The position numbers were made by a program, and so were the translations under genes. From Blakeslea trispora (Eukaryota > Mucoromycota > Mucoromycetes > Mucorales > Choanephoraceae), in the NCBI GenBank assembly GCA_025331445.1, contig JAIWNE010000034.1, positions 62,001 through 126,000 of the forward strand: a DNA stretch of 64,000 nt, written 5' to 3'. Shown here one piece after another: positions 1 through 10,167 of this stretch. Below the pieces are notes generated by a model. That model was not told the origin of the DNA, made no database searches, and was given only the letters and a program-made list of their open reading frames with translations. Position 1 is the stretch's first letter. Each line of letters opens with the position of its first letter.

Positions 1-5
1 TTTAG

Positions 6-504
6 AAACTAAAGGGTGCTGACCCATCGAAAACAATCGATTTGACATATTTTCCAGCCGAAAACATTCGAAACTTTAGTATTATTGCACATATTGGTAA
101 TTCGGTTTATTTCAATAAGAAAAAAAAAGGGAAAATTTATACTTGCTTTTGAACTATAGATCATGGAAAAAGTACTTTGGCAGATAGGTAAAGTAAAACT
201 AAAGATACACACACAGACACAGTCAACTCAAAAAAATATTATTAGATTATTGGAATTGACCAATACTATCTCAGCCACTGGATCTAATAAGCAAGTGCTT
301 GATAAACTCAAGGTTGAAAGAGAGCGTGGTATTACAGTAAAGGCACAGGTAAATGTGATCAGATGGGATGGATAGTTCTGATTGACTCAACACAGAATTC
401 TAGACAGTATCTATGTTTTATAATCATAAGGGCAAAGATTATCTATTGAATTTGATTGATACGCCAGTAAGATTTTATACTACAAGTTCCGAAAACTAGA
501 TCTC

Positions 505-543
<39 letters not shown>

Positions 544-2712
544 GTAAAGGGCCATGTTGATTTCAGTTATGAAGTATCCCGATCATTAGCAGCATGCCAA
601 GGTACATTGCTGTTGGTTGATGCAGCACAAGGCATACAGGCACAAACTGTAGCCAATTTCTATTTGGCATTTGGTGAAGGATTAGAGATTATACCCGTTC
701 TCAATAAGGTACATTCTTTTTAAAGAAATCAAATCCAAAAAAAAGAGCCTAAATTGAGAATCTTCATAGATTGATCTACCTGGTGCAGAACCAGAAAGAG
801 TAAAACAACAAATTCAAAGCGCCTTTGAGTTGGATACATCTTCCATCTTGCAGATTTCTGCCAAATCAGGCATTCATATCGACCAAGTATTACCTAGTGT
901 GATCGAAAAAGTACCGCCACCTGTAGCAGCCATAGAAAAACCATTTAGAGCACTCTTGTTTGATTCATGGTATGACAAGTATGTAGGTGTTGTTTGTATG
1001 CTGGGTATGAAGGATGGTGTACTTCGAAAGGGAGACAAGGTGATATCTGCTTATTCAGGTACCAAATATGAGATCACTGAAGTAGGCATTATGCATCCAG
1101 AGCAAGTACCTACAGGCTATCTGTAAGTGTTTGAGTAAACTATACAAAGAAACAAATCTAAATACAATGTCTCATAAAAAAAAAAGACATGCTGGCCAAG
1201 TAGGTTATATTGTATGTGGCATGAAAAGTGCATCAGAGGCTCACATTGGTGATACATTTCATCATGTGGGTACTACAGTCGAAGTCTTGCCAGGCTTTCA
1301 GCCCGCTCAATCCATGGTGTTTGCTGGTATTTTTCCTGTAGACACCAATGATTTCCGTAAGCTGGATGATAACATCAAGAAATTAACATTGAATGATGCC
1401 AGTGTCACTGTACACAAAGAGACCAGTCATGCACTAGGACAAGGATGGAGACTGGGTTTTCTTGGTACTTTGCATATGGATGTTTTCCGCCAACGTCTAG
1501 AAAATGTAAGTCTTTTTTTTATTTTTAATTGAATCTGTTGTACAATAAAAAGGCTGAATTCATGATAAGGAATATGATGCCAATATCATTGTCACACAAC
1601 CCACAGTGCCTTATAAAGGTAATATAGTAAATGAAAAGGAGATAACAATTCCTTAAGCAACTCACTGTTTGTAGTTACTTATCGAGATGGTAGTTCGAAA
1701 TTAGTTAGAAATCCAGCAGATTTCCCAGATCATGAAGAACGATCCTTTAAGGTGACCAAATTACAAGAGCCTATGGTCTTGGCTACCTTGATCTTTCCCG
1801 AAGTAAGTGAATGGATGACTTTATCAATCAATCTCTAATCAATTTAAAAAAAGGAATATATGGGAAAACTCATTGAACTTTGTGGGGTGAGTACAAGAGA
1901 ACCTTGTTTTTCTGGTACTAATATTAGATACAACAATAGTCTCGCAGAGGTGAACAGCTTGAATATGTCTATGTAGATGATACGCGTGTGATGATGAAGT
2001 ACAGATTACCCTTGGCAGAAGTCGTTACTGACTTTTATGATGAACTGAAGAGTCGCTCCTCAGGTTATGCCTCTTTTGATTATGAAGAGGGAGGATATGA
2101 GGATAGTGATTTGGTTAAGGTATGGGTGACCACAAAGTAAATGGCATGAATGTGTTACAGTCATTAATTTGAAATCGTACGATAAAGATGTCTGTACTTT
2201 TAAACTCAAAACCTGTAGATGCATTATCGATCATCCTTCACCGTTCACAAGCTGAAGTCGTCGGTCGAGACTGGGTAAAGCGTCTGAAGGGAGTCATCCA
2301 AAGACAGCTTTTTGATGTATCTATTCAAACTGCACTGGGTACAAAGATTATTGCAAGAGAAACGTAAGGACATGTGTTTGAAATAAGTTGCATTGACTCA
2401 ACTATTTCTTTAGTATATCTGCTCTGCGTAAGAATGTAACTGCTAAATGTGTAAGTTTTTTTTTTATCGAATGACAGTTCAATACTGTATCTCAATGATT
2501 TTTTTTTTTTAAAAAAAATAGTATGGTGGTGACGTATCTCGAAAGATGAAGTTGCTTCAGAAACAAAAGGAAGGCAAGAAGCGAATGAAGATGATTGGTA
2601 ATGAAAACAGTAGTATATAAAGCATTGTGCATAGACTCATTCTATTCTAGGTAATGTCGAGTTGCCACAAAAAGCTTTCTATGATTTTATGGATAAGAGC
2701 AAAGCAAATTAG
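6..2712 (+). CDS. GUF1: Translation factor GUF1 (mitochondrial EF4/LepA), 5' end outside window
   Basis: A ribosome-dependent GTPase of the LepA/EF4 family that acts on mitochondrial translation. The visible exons give the G1 region IAHIDHGKST (split by an intron at 97-159), then LLELT, the switch-I region ERGITVKAQ, and G3 as [15 protein letters not shown] (split by the poly-T intron). [12 protein letters not shown] and VLNKIDLPGA (G4) follow. The LepA-specific C-terminal end, with [24 protein letters not shown] and a basic tail ([17 protein letters not shown]), closes the protein at a TAG at 2710-2712. There are about 15 exons separated by short GT-AG introns. The first visible exon opens after an AG at 4-5, so the targeting peptide and start codon lie left of the window. 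I saw no frame breaks. Confidence 0.93.
507..542 (+). repeat. 36-nt poly-T tract inside a GUF1 intron
   Basis: An uninterrupted run of 36 T forms most of the polypyrimidine tract of one GUF1 intron, which ends at the following GGTAAAG. Its length may vary by sequencing or slippage. Confidence 0.9.
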
Positions 2713-4086
2713 ACAAAGAGAAATTGACAAATGTACATAATAAACATATAAATCGCGCTATTGTCATTCTATAAAAAAAGGGGGGGGGGAAGATATTTTG
2801 TACTACATTAAAGAACAATCGTTATAAAAAAAAATAGTGGTGCATACTCCCTTTTAGAGAGTAACAAACAGGGTTCTTTTTTATGTATTGGAGAGAAAGG
2901 TTGATCTATAGCCTTTCTTTTTTTTTTTTCAATGTTGAATTATAATATTACAAAAGAGAGGAATTGAAGCAACTTGTACGATGAATTTGCATGATCATCT
3001 ATGATCGAGTATCTTGCCCGATATGCTTCGAGTAATACAAGCATTGTCAAACCTATCTATTTTTCTCTGTTTCTTTTGTAAATATCTGAATCTTCTACAG
3101 AATTCTAAATTTAGAGCGACTGTGTGTTAGTAAGCAACATAAAAAAAATGACTTGGAGACTACGTAAGTTTACTTGTGAAAAGAAACTGTTATTTTTCTT
3201 TATAATGGTAATGCTTGCAGAGAGTGTCTTGTCATCAAGGATAGATAATGCCTGTAGTTTTAATAATAAAAAAAAATTGAAAAAGCAATATATTCCTATA
3301 ATAGCACATGGTTTAATGTAATCAAGTTTACATAACTACTTTTTTTTTTATTCTACTACAATCCATTACTAAGCACTTTGTTTTATTTGGTGCAGAGACA
3401 GCTTGTCAATATTATCTTAAATAACGACAAGTAAACTTTGTCTAATAATAAGGAAAACTTTTTTGGTTGGATACCTAACTCTCGGTTTCTGTACCACGCT
3501 TGTCTTTTTTTTTTTCTTAACAAAGAAATCTCTTTAAGGAGAAGAAATCAAGGATTCTCTCTTTTTTTTAAACGCCAACTGTTTCAATAATATTGATTGT
3601 CCATCATTGTAACAAACTTTTACCCCTTAAAATGGCGGGATTTTCTGTCTTTGAGCAAACCTGTTGTATAAAGAAATTAGTAAAAAAAAAAAAGGGGTTC
3701 ATTCAAACACCGCCTACTGCGACTTCATGCTAATCTATAAAGCAATCTTTTATTCTCAAGTAATTTGTTTCCAAAATCGAATTGATGTCATGATGAATAT
3801 GTCTTATGCGTGTGCTTGTGCGTGTGTGTGAAACAGAGAACATGCTGTGTAATGGATGGCTGAAGAAATGAGCAGAGAGACAATTAGCTTCATTAATATG
3901 ACACGTGTTACAAAAAGGGACTCAATCTGGGCATCAAAATTGAAGAAAGAAAATGCAATATATATTTTCCAACTCAAATTAGTAGTGTTTATTACGGGCA
4001 TAGATTAATAAAGAGATATAAAGTATGTAAGGCATAGGAGAAAAAGGTGGATTAAATAAAGTATGAATTGTATAAGGGAAAGAATC

Positions 4087-4118
<32 letters not shown>

Positions 4119-4166
4119 GTAATAGTAATAGTAATTAAAGAGAAACACGAGGAAAGACCCTGTTGA
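2713..4166. other. Intergenic, no gene seen
   Basis: AT-rich spacer between the 3' ends of GUF1 and the minus-strand disordered protein. It holds many A and T homopolymers and a (TAA)n run near 4090-4116. Short open frames here are non-conserved-looking and lack good starts. I see no RNA gene. Confidence 0.6.
4090..4116. repeat. (AAT)n microsatellite
   Basis: Nine trinucleotide units of AAT just downstream of the stop of the minus-strand gene at 4167, followed by imperfect AGT/AAT units. Confidence 0.85.
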
Positions 4167-5021
4167 TCATAGCCCTTTAGGAGTCAATGTAAGTTTCAGA
4201 GTTCGTTCTGTTCGAGTTGAAATCAAGTCTTCTAGCTCCAACATCCTTCGCTGTCTTTCTTCTTCCTTGGCTGCATCTTTTGCTATATTATAAGTCTTGA
4301 CTTTACGAGAAGGAGTTGATGTACTAGGCTTGATGACAAGCGGAGGTGAGGGAGGCGTTGCAGAAGCTGTTGCTGCTGCTGCTGCCGCTGCTGAGGCAGT
4401 ATTTGCTGCATTCGATTTACTGCGACTACGACGTTCTTTAAACTTATTGCGAAGAGATTTACTTGAGCCTGAGTCAGAACTTTTAGTTGGCTGTGGTTTG
4501 ACAATGGCAGACGAACAAGAGTGTCGACGGTTTTGCTCGGACAGAGTTGGGCGTGATGTTCTATATTCGCAAGGATCACTGGATACTGTGATACGGCTTT
4601 CAGCATCTAACTGGTTGTTTGAGATATAATCAAGTAGTTGTGAAGATGGTTGGGTAGGTGTTTGAGGAGTAGGTAAATAAGTAGGTGTGTGAGGAGGAAG
4701 TGTGTCTCTTGTTGGTCGTCTTCTTTGATAGTAGGGTGAAGGTGATACGGAATTGGGTTGTTGAGGAATGGGAGGTGGAGGGCTAGATGGTTGGTATAGC
4801 TCTTCGTAACTGAGATGTGAGAATCCATTCTTTGTAGGCGACACAATTGAATAGAGATTAGATGAGTGCTGTAAGATAGGTGAAGAAATCTGTAGCTGTC
4901 CTTTTCGGCCACTTGGAGATTTGGGTGACATGGGCGATCTAGGTGGGGTTATATCGAATGGCTGTCGAAACAGACTTCTCTTGAGTTTGAGCCCTTTTTT
5001 CTGTTCGATATGTTCAAGCAT
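4167..5021 (-). CDS. Disordered Pro/Ser/Ala-rich protein of unknown function
   Basis: An intronless frame of 284 residues from an ATG at 5021. The frame stays open further upstream, but there it encodes only a poly-Phe stretch from an A/T-rich leader, so the internal Met (MLEHIEQKKG) is preferred. The protein is low complexity: proline-directed SP/TP sites (TPPRSPMSPKSP), PPPP runs, a poly-Ala block (residues about 215-225), basic SR-like patches (KERRSRSKS) and a charged C-terminal helix (KDAAKEEERQRRMLELEDLI). The many SP/TP sites suggest phosphorylation. I do not recognise a family. The frame is long and codon-like, so a real gene is likely, but no function can be given. Confidence 0.6.
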   Translation of the reverse strand: MLEHIEQKKGLKLKRSLFRQPFDITPPRSPMSPKSPSGRKGQLQISSPILQHSSNLYSIVSPTKNGFSHLSYEELYQPSSPPPPIPQQPNSVSPSPYYQRRRPTRDTLPPHTPTYLPTPQTPTQPSSQLLDYISNNQLDAESRITVSSDPCEYRTSRPTLSEQNRRHSCSSAIVKPQPTKSSDSGSSKSLRNKFKERRSRSKSNAANTASAAAAAAATASATPPSPPLVIKPSTSTPSRKVKTYNIAKDAAKEEERQRRMLELEDLISTRTERTLKLTLTPKGL

Positions 5022-6885
5022 GATGTTAACAAGAAGGAATGAATAAATAAAGAAATAATAGAATGAATTGATGTAAATGCGTAGAAAAATAAAGAAAAAA
5101 AAAAAGAAAGAAAACATGGCCAACGTTTTTTTTTATCCTTTTTTTTTTGGTGGTAACACGATCATCTTACAAGACGTGTTGATCAGAAGTCAGAACACGG
5201 GTCACACAAGTCATTTCCTAAATTTGACTGTTTGACAAATGTATGCTGCTCTTAAAGCTCACGTTCTTTTTTTTTTCCCTTAAATTGACTAAGGAGTAAG
5301 GGGCTTTGTTTTAGAGATGTACATCTTCTTTAGCTATATTGAGCTAAATAACGATCAGCAATAAGCATGAATGTAATTAGTAATGCTTCGATCCGCTTCA
5401 CAACGCTGACGTTATGACTGTGTCTACCACATGAAGAAGACATATATCATGTTTGCCATGTTAGGTTTAGTCTCTTTTTTCTACTGGCTAAATAACAACC
5501 CGGCGTTATGGAATTACTTTGTTATGATGGTATCATTCGATGACAACAGCTTCAAAAAAAACAGAGATGCGATTACTAATTTGAATACGTAAACTTTGTA
5601 GCCTCATGTTATCACATGACTATTGGTCAATCCTAAAATATGAATGCTGTCAACTGAGTATCAAATCTACTATTTGAAGGAGAAAATTTGAAGACAGATG
5701 CTTCAAATGTCATCATCTTTATGTTACTGAGCTCTGAGACAAACTGAAAGTTTAGATTGAAAATGCCTTGATTTCATAAGAAAACAAAAAGCATTCAAAT
5801 GCGTCACTAAGACAAATATACTTGTTCATAGCAATGTTAGGCATAAAAAACAATCTTTTGGCCAGAGGTAAAATAAGCACTGTTTTTTGTTCGCTAGCGA
5901 AAACAAAGGCATACAATGGTTTTTTTTGGGCATTTGAGAGATGATCTCTAGTTTATTAGATTTCATTCTACAGCAAGTATTTGTTGATCATTTTGATAGA
6001 CATCAATTTGCGTGAGAGATGAACAAAGTGATTTGTTGGTTTTTTTAAAGGAAAATCACAAAAAAAATGCACTTTTTCAAGTATTGAAAGAAATTTAGTT
6101 GTCATTGTAAGATATTCGAATAAAACAACAGAGTGCATATATAGATGTAGCTGTCTCTTTATATGCCATTCAATGGATAGGACAAATTGCTACAGAATTA
6201 AGTACTCCTTAATACCAACATAAAATTAGCCTTTATGTAGATCTTTTTCCTATTTATGGCAGATTCATCCCTATCGCTATAGCTTAATTCACTTAAACAT
6301 ACTTTAGTTTTTCTATATCTGCTTCTGTCTACCTATATATTTATATTTTGTCTGTTGATTACCTATCAATTCTCTTACTCCCAATGTTTGCACTCAGGAT
6401 TGTTTGATACTGATATCCTAAATAAACACAATGTGAATATCATTTGTGTAGTCAATCTTGTAAGCAGCTTTGAAGCATCGAGATATACATCATGGCTACG
6501 AAAAGAGAAACTGACTTGACTGAAATGCTTTACGTTTGACTCTGTTTTTTTTAGATATTGTTGCAATAAGAAAAAAAAAAATAGCCTCTCAAAACAATGC
6601 TGTGATAGCTATTTTTGTAGGTCATTGTTCAATCCTGAAGCATATAAACAGTCAAAGAATGTATCAAGAGAAATGGCATTAAAGATATATCCTTGCAAAT
6701 AAGCACGTCTTGACTTGACTAACTGTCATCTTTATAGAAATAAAAAAAAAAGAAAACAAGGGTCAAATCCCTTTGTCAAAACAAAATGAAATAAGTGCAC
6801 TGTCGCACAATGTCATTGTTAATTAGGCTATGTGGCTGTACAACTTGACTCGTTTTTTTTTTTTCTTCTTCCTTTCATAGTTATC
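5022..6885. other. Intergenic, shared upstream region of two divergent genes
   Basis: 1.86 kb between the divergent starts at 5021 (minus) and 6886 (plus). AT-rich with T runs at 5127-5149 and 6852-6864 next to the two starts. No coding frame, tRNA or repeat recognised. Confidence 0.5.
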
Positions 6886-8190
6886 ATGTACTCACCTAAT
6901 AATGCTTTTCTAGACGAATCACATCATCCTACTGTTTCTTACTTTTCCAACTCTTCGTCATGTCTATCCACTAGTTTAGAAAACCAAAACGTGACTCATA
7001 GTTATGGAGCCAATCCTTCACGATCGCTTTCCTCATCATCCACCACTTTGACCATCCGCCCTCCTCCAAGTGGTAGTCATGTAAAACGAAATGGCGAACA
7101 ATCTCCAACTCAGTATACTTCGCCCAAACTTATGGCCAATGGCCGATCGCCACCTCCGCCTCCACTATCACTTCAGCAACAACAACATCAGCACCACCGA
7201 AGACCTTCATCACCTTTGGCATCACCTTCAATTCACAAATCGCTTAGTGCGTTAGATGCAAAAGCAATCACAAGAGACATAGAACGTTCCATGTTGTATT
7301 CTCGAGATGATGTCATGTCTCCAGCTTCACCTACAAGTAACCCGCATGGTTACCTATCGAATAATTATACCAGCACAAGCACTATCAACCCAATGTCGAC
7401 TTTTCAGTCTATATCCTCTGTAAGCACACCTCACTATCCTTATCCCCGACAAAACAGTACCAGCAGTATGATCACTTTACCTCCACCTGCTAATATGAAT
7501 AATTCACATCCAGATGCCTGGCAAGCTTTGTGTGTGCGCGTCTTGCCTTTGTTTAATGGAGAGGGCGTACAAGGTACTATTGAAGACCTAAACGAGCTAC
7601 TCCAGCGATGTATCACCGATCCTATCATGCCCCAACTCTATCATGATATTGAAGCTCTCTTAAGAGACGGTATGTTCACTTTGAACGCTAAAATGTTTGG
7701 TGTCACAGACGAAAAATTGCTGGATCGCTTAGTTGAGCAATGGTCCTTCTTTTTCACTTATGCACTGCCTTATTTTGAAGCAGTCTTTTTGCCACTCAGG
7801 ACAGATGTCAGATACCGGTCACAGGATGAAGCTGAGATGTGGGATATGCGTACAATGGCCCTTCGAAGCTTTCGGGATAACGTCATCTTGCTTCAAACCA
7901 AACGATTAGAAGGTAACACATACGCATAAGATACACTCTCTCCCTCATACATTAACATTCAGTAAGACGTGTTCAATAAGCTCTTTACTGATTTTGGTAG
8001 CTCGCAGAACCCAGCTGCTACAGCTGCTAAGATGCTTCAAATGACTTCCCTGTTAGCTTCTTCACCAGATCATAACGAAGAGATTGAACGCGTACTGTCA
8101 AATTTAAAAGCAAATTGGAAAATCATGATGACTAAAGGAGACAGAAGAGGGTTTGCAGGCATAAAAAAAGTGCGTCCGCTGAATGCATGA
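6886..8190 (+). CDS. HbrB/Bit61/PRR5-like TORC2 subunit
   Basis: Two exons (6886-7912 and 7967-8190) give 416 residues. The N-terminal 200 are disordered (Ser/Pro, poly-Pro, Gln/His runs). From about residue 205 the sequence reads DAWQALCVRVLPLFNGEGV, then IEDLNELLQRCI and, after about 45 more residues, QWSFFFTYALPYFEAVFLPL. This is the pattern of the HbrB-like domain found in the TORC2 subunits Bit61/Bit2, PRR5/Protor and Aspergillus HbrB. The second exon completes the helical domain (VFNKLFTDFG, MLQMTSLLASS). TORC2 controls actin polarity and AGC kinases at the plasma membrane. The ATG at 6886 is the first after a T-rich leader. The family call is from motif memory; the exact paralogue is unknown. 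Confidence 0.75.
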
Positions 8191-9211
8191 TAGAGTACTT
8201 TCACTTTCTCAAATAGGACCAACGCTCTACATGTTCACTTGAATTCCAAGCATAAGGTTAAATATAGAGAGAATGCAAAATGGCTTATTAAACTAAAGGA
8301 ATTTAATAATGCATTATTGCGAGTCTCTTTTCTTTTTTTTTATTTTAAAGCGAAAGTTGGAAGGCTTTGCTGTTCCTTCTTTCATTTCGCTTTTCTTTTC
8401 TCTCTCTTTTTCGTTCATGAGGTGATATATAGTATAAATCAAATCAAGGGTAGTTATTGTACCATTACCATTTATCGTCTTCTTTTCTTCTAACAACAAA
8501 GGTCCTTGTCAAAATAATAAGCAAGCCTTATTTCTTACTGACAGTCATGTTGTACAGACTTTTTTTTTTATTTGACCGATTAGGTAACTTAGGGTTACCT
8601 TCCTAGGCAAAAAAAAAAAGAGCTTAATTTAAAGCTGGCTGGTAAGTTTGGACAATCTGAATCTAAGATATTAGATATTAAATGGTAAATACATTCTTTT
8701 TTTTTAAAAAAAAAAGGAGATCTAACGTTCTTTATATCGCAATTGCTTGTGTTATAGCCGTACTGATAGCAATGGCTTGTTCATATCTTTTACGTAGTCT
8801 TATGCGTGAGATATTTTATTTTTCTCTCCAGACAAACTTGCGCTCTTTGTTTGCTGCTGTAGGACCATCAGCTATTGGTACTGAGTTGACCGTGATTGAG
8901 TGAATGTATTGATTGCTATGGCATTGGAATTCATTCTTTTTTCTAAAATGTCAGTAATCTTTTGCTTTTATTAACCTTTTGAATTTTTTTCGTTAGCTGT
9001 ACCCATTCATGTGTTGATTTGTCTTGTCAGTTTGAAGAATTGGTACGTGTGTTCTTTATTCTTGCTTTGTAGTTGTAATTCTTCACAAGCACCAGCGGAA
9101 TTTAATTCTGGGTCAGTGTAAATCATAAACCAAAGACAATCACGTGACTCAATTTTTCTCATCCATAAAAAAATATGTGCCTATACTTCAAAGGTTAGAA
9201 AGCTATTACCC
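8191..9211. other. Intergenic, no gene seen
   Basis: AT-rich, with poly-T/poly-A runs. A 73-codon frame at 8682-8903 contains a hydrophobic stretch but starts inside an A/T tract and has no homologue I recognise; I do not call it a gene. Confidence 0.5.
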
Positions 9212-9654
9212 ACTTCTTGATTCTTGTACACGTACGTACGAACTACATGTCTTAATCCTCTGGAGCCCTGAAGCTAGGATGCTATAGGCATCCGGTTTCA
9301 TGGGTATGAAACTGTAGCTTCGTTTTCTACTACATGTCTTAATCCTCTGGAGCCCTAAAGCTAGGATGCTATAGGCAGCCGGTTTCAGGGTATGAACTTG
9401 TAGCTTCTGTTTTCCATTGCCGCGTTCTGGCGTGATTGGTTTTGCGTTTATGCCACCTACTTCTTGATTCTTGTACACGTACGTACGAACTACATGTCTT
9501 AATCCTCTGGAGCCCTGAAGCTAGGATGCTATAGGCATCCGGTTTCATGGGTATGAAACTGTAGCTTCGTTTTCTACTACATGTCTTAATCCTCTGGAGC
9601 CCTAAAGCTAGGATGCTATAGGCAGCCGGTTTCAGGGTATGAACTTGTAGCTTC
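9212..9654. repeat. 196-bp direct duplication carrying four T-shaped foldback units
   Basis: The segments 9212-9407 and 9459-9654 are identical by eye, with a 51-bp spacer (offset 247 bp). Each holds two copies of an about 52-bp unit (starts 9270, 9357, 9517 and 9604) preceded by the same CATGTCTTAATCCTCTGG lead. The first unit of each pair is a perfect three-way fold: outer stem GAAGCTA/TAGCTTC enclosing hairpin GGATGC-TATAG-GCATCC and hairpin GTTTCAT-GGGT-ATGAAAC. The second unit carries the same substitutions in both segments (AAAGCTA, GCAGCC, TTCAGGG). The 196-bp duplication is therefore more recent than the divergence of the two units. Confidence 0.92.
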
Positions 9655-10167
9655 GTTTTCTACTACTTTGCTTTTAGTATAGATACACATCTATATACAT
9701 ACATACATACTATTTCAAACGGCTAATTCCAAAAAAGAAAGCTATTGTCTACACCAGGGTATTTCTTTTTCACAGCTCTTATTCAAATCTTCCAAGCTAA
9801 CACTTTTTTCTAAAAGGAAAGGAAAAGAAGGGAAGGCTGCGTCATGATTGATTTTTCTTACAGTGAAGAGGGGATTGCATTTTAGCCTTTGCTGTCAATT
9901 TAAGTAGGATAAAGGATCTCAATAAAAGTCATATGGTTGTCTCTAGCTTAGCTAAAGCTGTAAAAGAGATACTCTGGATGAAGCAATCGATACATTAGTA
10001 AACAAAAGTGCATGCAACAGCAAGGATATGTTATGTTGACTTTATAATAATCTCTCAAGCTGCATCCGTATGAGTACGAGTATGTTGATGGACTTAGGTA
10101 GCTTTTAGGACAGGCCCACTGAATGTTTTAGTTGAAATAAAGAAGACAAAAAAGACAAAAAGAGATT
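9655..10167. other. Intergenic, no gene seen
   Basis: About 510 bp between the foldback repeats and the stop codon of the minus-strand PD-(D/E)XK-like gene. It includes a short CATA repeat (9697-9711) and otherwise featureless AT-rich DNA. Confidence 0.5.

Noticed and set aside
3124..3321. 65-codon frame with a hydrophobic start
   Set aside because: Lies in A/T-rich spacer, no homologue recognised, no conserved-looking composition.
4297..4629. Plus-strand Ala-rich frame
   Set aside because: Antisense shadow of the poly-Ala block of the minus-strand disordered protein.
8682..8903. 73-codon frame with a membrane-like stretch
   Set aside because: Begins in a T/A homopolymer and shows no family pattern; could be a chance frame in AT-rich DNA.
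9212..9654. CRISPR-like array
   Set aside because: This is a fungal nuclear region, spacers are not unique, and the duplicated block includes the spacer; no cas-like genes.
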